64,000 nt of DNA from Verrucomicrobiota bacterium. Lineage in GTDB: Bacteria > Verrucomicrobiota > Verrucomicrobiia > Verrucomicrobiales > Akkermansiaceae. Under the pieces are notes generated by a model that did no database searches, was not told the origin of the DNA, and was given only the letters and a program-made list of their open reading frames with translations. The stretch is taken from assembly GCA_017301995.1 (NCBI GenBank), contig JAFLEH010000009.1, positions 62,001 through 126,000 on the forward strand, read 5' to 3'. Shown one piece after another: positions 35,372 through 44,115 of the stretch (position 1 is the first letter of the stretch; each line of letters starts with the position of its first letter). A program made the translations under genes and the position numbers.

Positions 35372-36019
35372 ATGAACGCCATTTCCGCCACCACCCTGAT
35401 TGACGCCCTCAACTGGCGCTACGCCACCAAGAGCTTCGACGCCACGAGGAAACTGCCCGCCGGCACGCTGGACGCGCTGTTGGACTCGCTCGTGCTCGCG
35501 CCGTCGTCGTTCGGGCTCCAGCCGTGGAGATTCATCGTGGTCGAGAATCCGGAACTGCGGAGCCGCCTGCGCGCGGAGTCGTGGAACCAAACCCAGCTCA
35601 CCGATGCCTCGCAGGTCATCGTCTTCGCCGCCCGCGAAACGTTGGACGCCGGGGACATCGACGGGCACTTGTCCCACACCGCCGCCGTGCGCGGGATCGA
35701 CCCGGCCTCGCTGGAGCCGCTGCGCCAGATGATGACCGGTTTCACCGCCGGACGTCCGGACGAGGATCTGTTCGGTTGGAACAGCCGGCAGGTCTATATC
35801 GCGCTCGGGCAGTTGATGACTTCCGCCGCGTTGTTAAGAGTCGATTCCTGTCCGCTCGAAGGGCTGTCGGCGGCCGCCTACGATGAAATCCTCGGGCTAA
35901 CCGGAACCGGCTACCGCACCGTGTGCGCCTGCGCCATCGGCTACCGCGCGGAGGACGACAAATACGCCGTCACTCCCAAGGTCCGCTACCCGCGCGAAAG
36001 GGTGGTGGAGTTCCGATAA
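35372..36019 (+). CDS. NAD(P)H-dependent nitroreductase-family oxidoreductase
   Basis: Flavoprotein of 215 residues in the nitroreductase family. RYATKSFDATRKLP near the N-terminus is the family signature with FMN-phosphate-contacting residues. SLVLAPSSFGLQPWRFIVVE, the NSRQVYIALGQLMTSAALL helix and the C-terminal CAIGYRAEDDKYA complete the fold. Such enzymes transfer two electrons from NAD(P)H to nitro compounds or quinones in the cytoplasm. Physiological substrate unknown. The start is the ATG preceded by GCGCCCC, and a strong hairpin sits immediately upstream. Confidence 0.88.
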   Translation: MNAISATTLIDALNWRYATKSFDATRKLPAGTLDALLDSLVLAPSSFGLQPWRFIVVENPELRSRLRAESWNQTQLTDASQVIVFAARETLDAGDIDGHLSHTAAVRGIDPASLEPLRQMMTGFTAGRPDEDLFGWNSRQVYIALGQLMTSAALLRVDSCPLEGLSAAAYDEILGLTGTGYRTVCACAIGYRAEDDKYAVTPKVRYPRERVVEFR

Positions 36020-36073
36020 GGGCCAGTCTCGGATTGAACGTCCGCGCGTTCGGCGTCGGCTCATCGCGGATGA

Positions 36074-37255
36074 CTACTTGGGTGTTAGGATCGCTTCCGC
36101 GAGGCGTTTGGCGACCGGAAGTTTGTCGGGCGGGTGAACGTCGGGGCTATCCCACCCGAGATCCTGGGTGACGACCAGCCGGACACCGGGCAGGCGTGCC
36201 GCCGCGCGGGCTTGGACGGCGCGGAACTCCGGCCAATGTTTCCGCAGCGGGTCGTTGCCGCCGATCCGCGGGAGTTGGACCATGAAAAACGGCAGATCCT
36301 TGCGGTCGAGCGAGGTTCTCCAACCGTTTACCAGGTCTTCTATCAGGCGCTGGTTCCACGCGTCGTCGGCGATCTCCGCGTTGGTTTCGCCCTGATACCA
36401 CAGGACTCCGGCGAAGGGAAATCCGCGCCACCAGCGGACGCCGGACTCGTAGAGAAACCCCGGTTGATAGGGATGGCGTGCGTCCGGATGGGTGCCGAGG
36501 TTGCGTTTCGCCCGGCCGCGCGCCCAAGCGCCGATCCTTGGCGAATCGAGCCACGATTTATCCAACATCTCCCGGTAATCCGGACGGGACCGGAGTGTTT
36601 CCAAGGGCAACCACGCCTCCGCGCCGGATCCGCCCACGGCGTTTTCCACGATGCCCACGGGAATTCCCCGCGCCTCGTGGATGGCCCTGGCCGTCCACCA
36701 TGCGATCGCGGAAATCTCCGACGCCGCGGTTGTGTTGGAAGCGCTCCATCCGCCGGTGAAATGCCGTTCGGGTGTGAGACGGTCGATCTCCGCGGAGGTG
36801 AAAGGGCGGTCGGCGGTCGGGACGCCGGTTAGGTTGAGCAACCGGATCGCGGGAAACCCGGCGGCCCCCGCGGCCTCGGCTTTGCCACCGGTGGCTTTGC
36901 CGAGAGGAAAGTCCATGTTGGACTGGCCCGAACACAGCCAGACCTCGCCGACGAGAACATCGCTCAGAGTGGCGGTTTCTCCATCCGCGGATGCGGTTAG
37001 GTCGTTGCCGTCCGATGACGGATGCAGCTCGGGCAGGGTGGCTTTCCATACCCCTTTCGCATCGCAGCGGGTTTCTATCCGATGGATTCCGAATGTCACG
37101 CTGACCGCCGATCCCGGCGCGGCTTTGCCCCACACCGGGCACTCCGCGCCGTGGGGCAAAACCATCCCGCTGCCGAACGGTCGGGCAAACTCCACACCCC
37201 GGGCGGGTCCGGAAACCAACCACGCGATTGCCAGCACAAACGTCGCACGTTTCAT
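36074..37255 (-). CDS. Exported sialate O-acetylesterase-like SGNH hydrolase
   Basis: Exported protein of 393 residues. The start at MKRATFVLAIAW gives a signal peptide; a second ATG four codons upstream is possible. The esterase domain has the nucleophile block EVWLCSGQSNMDFPLG, the VLWYQGETNAEIADD block and a C-terminal DVHPPDK segment that could supply the Asp/His pair. Family members remove O-acetyl groups from sialic acids or plant xylans. Export and nearby glycosidases point to deacetylation of polysaccharides outside the inner membrane. It is divergent from the repeat protein at 37391. Confidence 0.87.
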   Translation of the reverse strand: MKRATFVLAIAWLVSGPARGVEFARPFGSGMVLPHGAECPVWGKAAPGSAVSVTFGIHRIETRCDAKGVWKATLPELHPSSDGNDLTASADGETATLSDVLVGEVWLCSGQSNMDFPLGKATGGKAEAAGAAGFPAIRLLNLTGVPTADRPFTSAEIDRLTPERHFTGGWSASNTTAASEISAIAWWTARAIHEARGIPVGIVENAVGGSGAEAWLPLETLRSRPDYREMLDKSWLDSPRIGAWARGRAKRNLGTHPDARHPYQPGFLYESGVRWWRGFPFAGVLWYQGETNAEIADDAWNQRLIEDLVNGWRTSLDRKDLPFFMVQLPRIGGNDPLRKHWPEFRAVQARAAARLPGVRLVVTQDLGWDSPDVHPPDKLPVAKRLAEAILTPK

Positions 37256-37351
37256 GCCGAAAACCATCCCCTGCCCGACAGCCGATGGCAACCCCACACT
37301 CAACCGGTTTGCTCGCAATACCAGCGGGGCGCGATTGCGGCTGCCTGTGTG

Positions 37352-37371
37352 CGGGTGGATCAATTCACCCG
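37352..37371. promoter_or_regulatory. Small palindrome upstream of repeat protein 4
   Basis: CGGGTG and CACCCG flank GATCAATT, 20 bp before the ATG of the beta-strand protein. It could be an operator or a 5'-UTR hairpin. Only the symmetry supports this. Confidence 0.3.
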
Positions 37372-37390
37372 AACCCGCTCCTCAAACACC

Positions 37391-40300
37391 ATGAAACTCA
37401 ACCGGATATCCCTCTATCTGCCGCTCGTCCTCTCCGCTCTGGCCTCCGCCAACGCGGCAACCCTGACCCGCAGCACCACCACCGACAACCTCAACGTCAC
37501 CACCGCCTGGACCGGTGGCGTGGTACCTACCGTCGCCGACGTTGCCACATGGGACGCGGCATCCACCCTGACCAACACGATGGGGGCGAATCTAACATGG
37601 GGAGGACTCGATGTCAGCGCCGCAGCCGGTGCCGTCACCATTTCCGGTACCAACACCCTGGCCTGCGGTGCCTTGAATCTCGGCGCGAACTCGCTGGCGA
37701 TCACCTCCAGCACAGCCAACAGCAGCCAAAGCTTCAGCTCGCTCACGGGCACAGGCACGCTTACCATCAGCAACGGGACCGCCAACCTCGGCATGACTCC
37801 CTTCAACACCGCCAACGCGCTCAATTTCAACGGGACCCTGCGACTGCGCGGTGGCAACGCCACGACCGCACCGAATGCCATGGCGGGCAGCTTTTTCTAT
37901 CTGGGTCGCACGGGTGTAAGCCAGGCGGCCGGCACGGCGTTCGCCCTCGACACCGGCGCCGCCACCAACGACGCCAAGGATGTCGTCCTCGATGGCGACG
38001 CGTGGAACAACAAAACCATCACCCTCTCCTCGCTCACGGGATACGGCACAATCCGTTGCGACTCGGGAGCGGTGAATCCCAGCACCCGGTTTGTGGTCGT
38101 GGACCAAGCCGTGGACACCACTTTCAACGGTCTCATGCTGTCACACGCGTCGTCCGCCGCCACCAATGTGGTTAGAAAACTGTCGTTCGAGAAAAAAGGC
38201 GCGGGCACGCTCACTCTCGCGGGCATCGTGGGGAAACAAACCCAGAGCGCCGGCGCCGCCGCCGCCAACATCGACCTCACCGTCACCGCTGGCAAACTCG
38301 TTCTAACTGCCGCCAACACCCGGACCGGAGCCACAACTGTCGCCTCCGGAGCGACTCTCCAGGCAGGCGACGGAGGCACCGGCGGCCTGATCGGTGGCAG
38401 CGCGGTCACCAACGACGGCTCGATCGTCCTCAACTATGGTACCGGCGCCAGCGTCACGCTCGCCAACACGTTCTCCGGAGCTGGAACGATCACCAAGACC
38501 GGCGATGGGGGGGCCATCCTGACGGGTAACAGCTCCTCCTTCGCCGGCAACATCACGCTCAACGCCGGATCGCTCCGGCTCGGCCCCAACCTGGGCGCCG
38601 GCACGCTTGCCGTGAAGGATGGCGGTTTCATCTCCGCAGGACTGCCCGCCGCCAACGGAACCTCCGTCGTCGGCGGTCTGACGCTTGAAAACAACACCGA
38701 ATCGGACTTCCGGCTGGGGGCCTCCACCGACAAGATCCAGGTAACCAACACCGATGGTCTTACGGTGCCGGGAACCGGGGAGACCCACACGATCAATTTG
38801 GTCAACCAACCGTCCGGCGGTGGCACGTTGACGCTCATCGACTATTCCGGCACCGCCCTGACAACCGAGCAGTTCGGCCGGTTTGTGCTCGGCGACCTGC
38901 CCTTCGGTGCCGCGACCTATCAATTGGTCAATAACACGGCCAACACTTCGATCGACGTGCTCGTGACCCTCGAGGACCAGGTGTGGAAAGGAACCACCGA
39001 CGGCAACTGGGATACCGCCACGACCAATTGGGCGCTGGCGAGCACGCCCGCCACGCCGGCGGCGTTCAATGTGGATCATCCGGTTTTGTTCGACGATAGC
39101 GCCGCGCTGTTTGCGGTGACGGTTGACGCGGCGGGTATGCCGCCGCTGAGCACCACCTTCGACAACACGCTCAACGCCTACACCCTGACCGGCGGCGAGA
39201 TTTACGGATCAACATCGCTGCTCAAGAAAGGCACCAACACGGTGACCCTCTCGCAATCCAACAGTTATACCGGCGGGACCACCGTAAACGCCGGAACGCT
39301 GGTGTTCGACGGCCTCGCCAACACGAGTTCCGGCGGCACCACTGTCAACGGTGGAATGCTCCGGATCGGCTCGGGGGGGACCACCGGTGACATCGGTTCA
39401 GGCGCGGTTTCGGTGGCCGCAGGGGCGACGCTTGAGTTCAACCGCAGCAATGCGGTGGCGGGAACTGCGGACCTCGACTACAAGACCAACGCGAAGATGC
39501 GGACCGTTTCCGGCGGTGGTGACATTGTTCTAACCGGTGGTGCGATTCTCTTCAACTATACCAGCAGCAACGCGGTCGGAGGCGGCGTGTCGTTCGACGA
39601 TCCGAACGCGTGGACGAATTTCTCCGGAAACCTCATCGTCAAGGGCGGATCGGAGTTCCGCACCATCCGAAACGGCGCCACCGCCATGGGAACGGGTGAT
39701 ATCATTCTGGGCGATGCCACCACCAGCGGCGTCCTCGCCCAAATCGAAGGCAACTGGACCTGGACCAATGACATCGTGCTGAACGGAGCCGATAACAAAA
39801 TCATCAACCGCTCCGTCACACCGGGTCCGCGCAGGATGAAACTGCAGGGCGCCATTTCCGGCGCGGGCGGTCTCACCTTGCAGGATGCCACCGGGGCGTT
39901 GACCGATCCGAACACCGGCATTATTCTAACCGGGCTGAACACGCTCACCGGAACCCTGACCATCGACACCGGCGTTCCGGTCCGTGTGGGCGGCGTTCCG
40001 GGTAATACCGATGTCAACCAGGCGGGCGCGGACAACGCCGGTTCGCTCGGTGCCGCGGCCATCGTCAACAACGGCACGCTGACCTTCTCGCGCAAGGACG
40101 CCCACACGGTGGCCAACGCCATTTCCGGCACCGGCGCGCTGCGCGTGGGCATACCAGCCGCCGCGAACCTCGGCGATACCTCCACCCAGACCGTCACCCT
40201 AACCGGCGCCGGCACCTACGCGGGCGCCACTACGGTCAACAACGGCAAGCTGGTCGTCGCCAGCGGCGCGTCCATCGCTGGATCGGGCGTGAGCGTGACG

Positions 40301-40987
40301 GCGGGGGCCACCTTGTCCGGTTCGGGAGCGGTCGGCGCGCCCGTCACCGCGGCCGGCACCATCGCTCCGGGCGACACCATCGGCGCCCTGCCCGTCACCG
40401 GCAACACCGTTCTAACCGGGTCGCTCGCCATCGAGGTGGACGGCACGGCGGCGGACAAACTGGCGGTCACCGGCGATCTCGACCTAACCGGATCGACGCT
40501 CGTGGTCCAGCCATCGGGCGCGGGCTTCACGCAGGCGTCCTACGTGATCGCCGAATGCACCGGCGTTCTAACCGGCCTGCCGGCCGCCCCGTCGGGCTAC
40601 ACGGTGGCCGCCAACGGCAGCCAGGTGATTCTCTCCGCCGCAGCCGGTTACGACGCCTGGAAAGCCGCCAACGCCGGCGGCCAGGGGCCCGAGCTGGACT
40701 TTGATGGCGACGGTGTGCCCAACGGCGTGGAATACTTCATGGGCGAGACCGGCTCCACCTTCACTTCCAATCCGGTACCCGTGAACGGCAAGGTCACCTG
40801 GCCGCGAGACACCGCGAACGCGATCACTTCGTTCAAAGTGCAGATCTCCGAAACCCTTGCGCCCGGCGACTGGACGGACATCACGCCACCGCACGCGTCG
40901 ATCGACGAGTCCGTGGCGGGCGAGGTGTCCTTTACCCTGCCCACCGGTGCCGTCCGGAAATTCTGCCGGTTGGTGGTGGTGCCGTAG
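37391..40987 (+). CDS. Giant beta-strand repeat protein (4)
   Basis: Exported protein of 1198 residues with a signal peptide (ISLYLPLVLSALASANAA). The N-terminus has TWDAASTLTN followed by beta-helical repeats. Autotransporter-associated units include GTNTVTLSQSNSYTGGTT and TVTLTGAGTYAGATTVNNG. The last 112 residues are the shared C-terminal module: YDAW, LDFDGDGVPNGVEY, FKVQISETLAPGDW and KFCRLVVVP at the very end. No beta-barrel or PEP-CTERM is present. A surface or matrix role is likely but unproven. The leader is CTCAAACACC before ATG. Confidence 0.86.
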   Translation: MKLNRISLYLPLVLSALASANAATLTRSTTTDNLNVTTAWTGGVVPTVADVATWDAASTLTNTMGANLTWGGLDVSAAAGAVTISGTNTLACGALNLGANSLAITSSTANSSQSFSSLTGTGTLTISNGTANLGMTPFNTANALNFNGTLRLRGGNATTAPNAMAGSFFYLGRTGVSQAAGTAFALDTGAATNDAKDVVLDGDAWNNKTITLSSLTGYGTIRCDSGAVNPSTRFVVVDQAVDTTFNGLMLSHASSAATNVVRKLSFEKKGAGTLTLAGIVGKQTQSAGAAAANIDLTVTAGKLVLTAANTRTGATTVASGATLQAGDGGTGGLIGGSAVTNDGSIVLNYGTGASVTLANTFSGAGTITKTGDGGAILTGNSSSFAGNITLNAGSLRLGPNLGAGTLAVKDGGFISAGLPAANGTSVVGGLTLENNTESDFRLGASTDKIQVTNTDGLTVPGTGETHTINLVNQPSGGGTLTLIDYSGTALTTEQFGRFVLGDLPFGAATYQLVNNTANTSIDVLVTLEDQVWKGTTDGNWDTATTNWALASTPATPAAFNVDHPVLFDDSAALFAVTVDAAGMPPLSTTFDNTLNAYTLTGGEIYGSTSLLKKGTNTVTLSQSNSYTGGTTVNAGTLVFDGLANTSSGGTTVNGGMLRIGSGGTTGDIGSGAVSVAAGATLEFNRSNAVAGTADLDYKTNAKMRTVSGGGDIVLTGGAILFNYTSSNAVGGGVSFDDPNAWTNFSGNLIVKGGSEFRTIRNGATAMGTGDIILGDATTSGVLAQIEGNWTWTNDIVLNGADNKIINRSVTPGPRRMKLQGAISGAGGLTLQDATGALTDPNTGIILTGLNTLTGTLTIDTGVPVRVGGVPGNTDVNQAGADNAGSLGAAAIVNNGTLTFSRKDAHTVANAISGTGALRVGIPAAANLGDTSTQTVTLTGAGTYAGATTVNNGKLVVASGASIAGSGVSVTAGATLSGSGAVGAPVTAAGTIAPGDTIGALPVTGNTVLTGSLAIEVDGTAADKLAVTGDLDLTGSTLVVQPSGAGFTQASYVIAECTGVLTGLPAAPSGYTVAANGSQVILSAAAGYDAWKAANAGGQGPELDFDGDGVPNGVEYFMGETGSTFTSNPVPVNGKVTWPRDTANAITSFKVQISETLAPGDWTDITPPHASIDESVAGEVSFTLPTGAVRKFCRLVVVP

Positions 40988-41060
40988 GCCTTTGCCGGAT
41001 TGGTGTTTTGTTGGGTTTTCGGCGGCTGTCCTGCCCGTGCTGGCCCCGGTGCTGGCCCGC

Positions 41061-41219
41061 ATGGGCCACACACCGGATGGTTTTTCCAACCCTCCGGCCT
41101 CCGGAGACGACCCGAACGCGACCGGTTATTGCCCGCGCTGCCATGGCAGGTTTCTGCCTGGAGTGGCCACTTGCGGCGACTGTGGGGGCATCTCCGTTCG
41201 GCCCATGCGGAAACGGTGA
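41061..41219 (+). CDS. Possible small zinc-ribbon protein
   Basis: A 52-residue open frame with the tight zinc-ribbon pattern YCPRCHGRFLPGVATCGDCG (two CxxC knuckles spaced by 11), followed by ISVRPMRKR. The pattern resembles the short zinc ribbon often linked to DUF2007-type proteins. It lies in an otherwise empty gap between repeat protein 4 and hydC. Supporting it are the paired cysteines; against it are the short length and lack of a clear start signal. The frame is open further upstream, so a longer form overlapping the repeat gene cannot be excluded. Confidence 0.4.
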   Translation: MGHTPDGFSNPPASGDDPNATGYCPRCHGRFLPGVATCGDCGGISVRPMRKR

Positions 41220-41528
41220 ATACCGGATCAACCCCAGAAATCCGGACGACCAATGCCGCAAGATTGGCTGGGAGCGGCGATCCGGCCCAATTGTCGCAAC
41301 AACAACACGCGTTTTTTATCAACAACATCGCATTTAATGCCATTTTTGGTCTTTTTTGCGGATTGTTGTTGCTGTTGGCGGGTGCTGGAGGTTACGATTC
41401 GGGCGTCAGGTGAAGTACCATGTTAGGTATTCGTTCGTGAGTTTCGCGCCAGGTTCCGGCTGGCGGAGTTCACGGTTTTCCGTTGCTGGCGGAGTCTCGA
41501 TGGCGCGCCAGCGTTCCGAATCCACCCC
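41220..41528. other. Leader region upstream of the hydrogenase operon
   Basis: No convincing gene. It contains CAACAACAAC near 41289 and the loosely complementary GTTGTTGTTGCTG near 41364, which may pair over about 60 bases, and a locally AT-rich stretch (41310-41360) that could hold the hydCBA promoter. No Rex-like or FNR-like palindrome was recognised. Confidence 0.4.
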
Positions 41529-42053
41529 ATGCATCCCATGAATGCCGCCGTTATGCCCCCGCTGAGGGAACTTGAACCCGAGGTTCAGCAGAGAATCGAC
41601 GAATGCGTCGAGCGCTGGAGCGACCAAGAGGGAAACCTCATCATGATCCTCCACGAGATCCAGAACGACCATGGCTATGTGCCGCGCGAGGCCAGCCTGC
41701 TGCTTGCGGAAAGGACCGGCATCCCGCTGGCCCGCATTTACGAGGTGCTGACGTTCTATCATTACTTCCGGCTGGTGCCGCAGGGGAAACATAACATTAC
41801 CGTTTGCAATGGCACGGCCTGTTATCTGAAAGGCTCCGCGCGGTTGGTCGCCGAACTGGAGGACCGCCTCGGCATCAAGGAGGGAGAGACGACTCCCGAC
41901 CGGTGCTTCCATCTGGAAACCGTCCGTTGCATCGGCTGCTGCGGCATGGCCCCGGCGGTGGTGGTGGACAAGAACACCGTCGGCCGCGTGGCCCCGGTCG
42001 ATATCGCGCCCATGATCGAAAGAATCCGCATTCAGGAAGAAACCCAGCCATGA
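41529..42053 (+). CDS. hydC: [FeFe]-hydrogenase subunit HydC (NuoE-like)
   Basis: Subunit of 174 residues with a thioredoxin-like [2Fe-2S] ferredoxin fold. Ligands are Cys93 and Cys98 in VCNGTACYLKGS and Cys134 and Cys138 in CIGCCGMAPAVVVD, the NuoE pattern. In trimeric hydrogenases it relays electrons next to the flavin subunit. The stop overlaps the hydB start as ATGA, giving translational coupling. A second ATG three codons downstream is an alternative start. This identification rests on the adjacent HydB and HydA; alone it could equally be a complex I or formate dehydrogenase gamma subunit. Confidence 0.88.
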   Translation: MHPMNAAVMPPLRELEPEVQQRIDECVERWSDQEGNLIMILHEIQNDHGYVPREASLLLAERTGIPLARIYEVLTFYHYFRLVPQGKHNITVCNGTACYLKGSARLVAELEDRLGIKEGETTPDRCFHLETVRCIGCCGMAPAVVVDKNTVGRVAPVDIAPMIERIRIQEETQP

Positions 42054-44020
42054 AACCGACCTTCGCCAAAACCTGGCAAATCCTCCGCAATGAGAGCGTT
42101 CGGACGCCCGACGACAAATACATCCGGGTGGGCATGGACTCGGGCGGCATCGCCGCGGGAGCCGACCGTTTGTTCGACCGCCTGATCACCGAGGTCGCCG
42201 CCGCCGGTCTGGACCTGCCGGTCCGCCGCGTGGGTTCCTACGGGTATGCGTTCGCCGATCCGCTGGTGGAGGTGAAGTCCGCGGGATCTTCGCCCACGTT
42301 ATACGGTCGGGTGGATGAGGCGCTTGCCGCCGCCATCGTTTCCCGGCATCTGGGCGAGGGGCGTATGTTGGACGACCATGTCATCGCTTCGCGCCGCCGC
42401 GGCACTGTGATTTCCGGACCGGTCACCGCCATTCTGGTCCGGGACACCTCCACTCTGGGGGGCGACAAGACCCAGTTTTTCAAAGAATCGTTCGAGGCGG
42501 AATTGGCCGACCTCGGGCAGGAGGGTTCCGTGCAGGTCGTGCGCGCGCTGGATCTCGGCATATACGACGAGGGACTGGCCGTGCAACTGCTGCCGTCCAA
42601 CGTCACCTATACCAACGTGCTGAGCCGCGACATTTCGCGCATCGTCAGCGAGTCGGTGGGCAAGCAGTTGGTGCTTGAACACCTGCTCTGGGCGCGGCCC
42701 GATCCGCAGCTCCGCATCGTGCTCCGAAACTGCGGGATCATCGACCCCGAGTCGATTGACGACGCCATCCACCACGGTGCCTACGAGGGCCTGGCGCGCG
42801 CGCTCACCAGCCACACGCCGGAGCAGGTGATCGATACGATGAAATCCAGCGGTTTGCGCGGCCGGGGCGGGGCGGGTTTCCCCACCGGTCTCAAATGGGA
42901 ACTCACCCGCCAGCCGGTGGCGGACCGCAAGTATGTCATTTGCAACGCCGATGAGGGCGATCCGGGGGCGTTCATGGACCGCAGCGTGTTGGAAGGAGAC
43001 CCGCACGCCGTGCTCGAGGGCCTCGCGCTCGCGGCTTTCGCCATCGGCGCGCAGAAAGGCTATTTCTACATCCGGGCCGAATACCCGCTGGCGGTGAAAC
43101 GGATCCAGATGGCCATCGACCAGGCCCGCGCCCGCGGGTTGCTGGGAACCAACGTTCTCGGATCCGGGTGGGATTTCGACGCCGCGATCCGGCTGGGGGC
43201 CGGGGCGTTCGTCTGTGGTGAGGAAACCGCGCTCATCGCGTCCATCGAGGGTCGCCGCGGCAGTCCGGAACCGCGGCCACCCTATCCGTCCGTGCAGGGG
43301 CTCTGGGGCAAGCCCACCAGCATCAACAACGTTGAAACCCTGGCCGCCGTGCCGTGGATCGTGGCCAACGGAGGCGAGGCATACTCCCGCCACGGATCCG
43401 GCGATTCAAAAGGCACCAAGGTTTTCGCGGTCACCGGCAAGGTGCGGCACGCGCAGCTCGTCGAGGTGCCGATGGGCACCACCGTGCGCGACATCATCTT
43501 CGGCATCTGCGGCGGCGTGCAGGATGAGGTGCCGATCAAGGGCGTGCAAACCGGAGGCCCTTCCGGCGGAATCATCCCCGAGCAACACCTCGACACCCCG
43601 ATCACCTATGAGAACCTGACCGAACTCGGGTCCATCATGGGATCCGGCGGCATGCTGGTGATGAACCAGAACGACTGCATGGTCGATGTGGCCGCGTTCT
43701 ATCTGAAATTCTGCGTGGACGAGTCGTGCGGGAAATGCGCGCCATGCCGGGTGGGCGGCTATCAACTGCTGCAGTTGCTGCTCAAGATCACCAAGGGCAA
43801 GGGGAAACCGGAAGATCTCGCCATGATCCGGCGCATTTGCACCTCCATGCAGTCCGCCTCGCTCTGCGGACTCGGGCAGACCGCCCCCAACCCGGTCCTG
43901 TCCTCGCTCAAGTACTTCGAGGAGGAATTCCTCGCTTACATCGAGGGCGGCATCCCCTATGCCCGGAAACTCAAGAAGGCGATGGAAGAAGGCCGCAACC
44001 TCAGGGAAGTCGCCCAATGA
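42050..44020 (+). CDS. hydB: [FeFe]-hydrogenase flavin subunit HydB (NuoF-like), atypical
   Basis: Flavin/NAD(H) subunit of 656 residues. The NuoF core is intact: GLRGRGGAGFPTGLKWEL, NADEGDPGAFMDRSVLEGDP and the [4Fe-4S] site ESCGKCAPCR (Cys560, 563, 566) with Cys606 in CGLG. Two usual HydB parts are altered. The N-terminal thioredoxin-like [2Fe-2S] domain (about 22-110) retains the fold but has lost all four cysteines (YIRVGMDSGGIAAG and RRVGSYGYAFADP where Cys-containing motifs are expected). The C-terminus ends at REVAQ soon after the [4Fe-4S] site and lacks the CPxGxC motif and the 2x[4Fe-4S] ferredoxin domain of bifurcating enzymes. Electron routing should therefore differ from the Thermotoga-type enzyme. 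Confidence 0.9.
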   Translation: MKPTFAKTWQILRNESVRTPDDKYIRVGMDSGGIAAGADRLFDRLITEVAAAGLDLPVRRVGSYGYAFADPLVEVKSAGSSPTLYGRVDEALAAAIVSRHLGEGRMLDDHVIASRRRGTVISGPVTAILVRDTSTLGGDKTQFFKESFEAELADLGQEGSVQVVRALDLGIYDEGLAVQLLPSNVTYTNVLSRDISRIVSESVGKQLVLEHLLWARPDPQLRIVLRNCGIIDPESIDDAIHHGAYEGLARALTSHTPEQVIDTMKSSGLRGRGGAGFPTGLKWELTRQPVADRKYVICNADEGDPGAFMDRSVLEGDPHAVLEGLALAAFAIGAQKGYFYIRAEYPLAVKRIQMAIDQARARGLLGTNVLGSGWDFDAAIRLGAGAFVCGEETALIASIEGRRGSPEPRPPYPSVQGLWGKPTSINNVETLAAVPWIVANGGEAYSRHGSGDSKGTKVFAVTGKVRHAQLVEVPMGTTVRDIIFGICGGVQDEVPIKGVQTGGPSGGIIPEQHLDTPITYENLTELGSIMGSGGMLVMNQNDCMVDVAAFYLKFCVDESCGKCAPCRVGGYQLLQLLLKITKGKGKPEDLAMIRRICTSMQSASLCGLGQTAPNPVLSSLKYFEEEFLAYIEGGIPYARKLKKAMEEGRNLREVAQ

Positions 44021-44063
44021 GCTCTCTCGCCTGAGCTTTCAAATTTCAAATATTAAATTTCAG

Positions 44064-44091
44064 ATTTCATATTTCATATTTCATATTTCAT
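44064..44091 (+). repeat. Four tandem ATTTCAT heptamers between hydB and hydA
   Basis: Four exact copies of ATTTCAT lie within a 60-bp AT-rich tract (44036-44096) also containing AAATTTCAAAT and TAAATTTCAG. The tract is exceptional for this GC-rich window and fills most of the hydB-hydA spacer. It could be an AU-rich translational enhancer for hydA, a promoter, or a slippage-prone tuning tract. Confidence 0.75.
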
Positions 44092-44115
44092 ATTCCAACA
44101 TCAAGTCTTCCAGCC

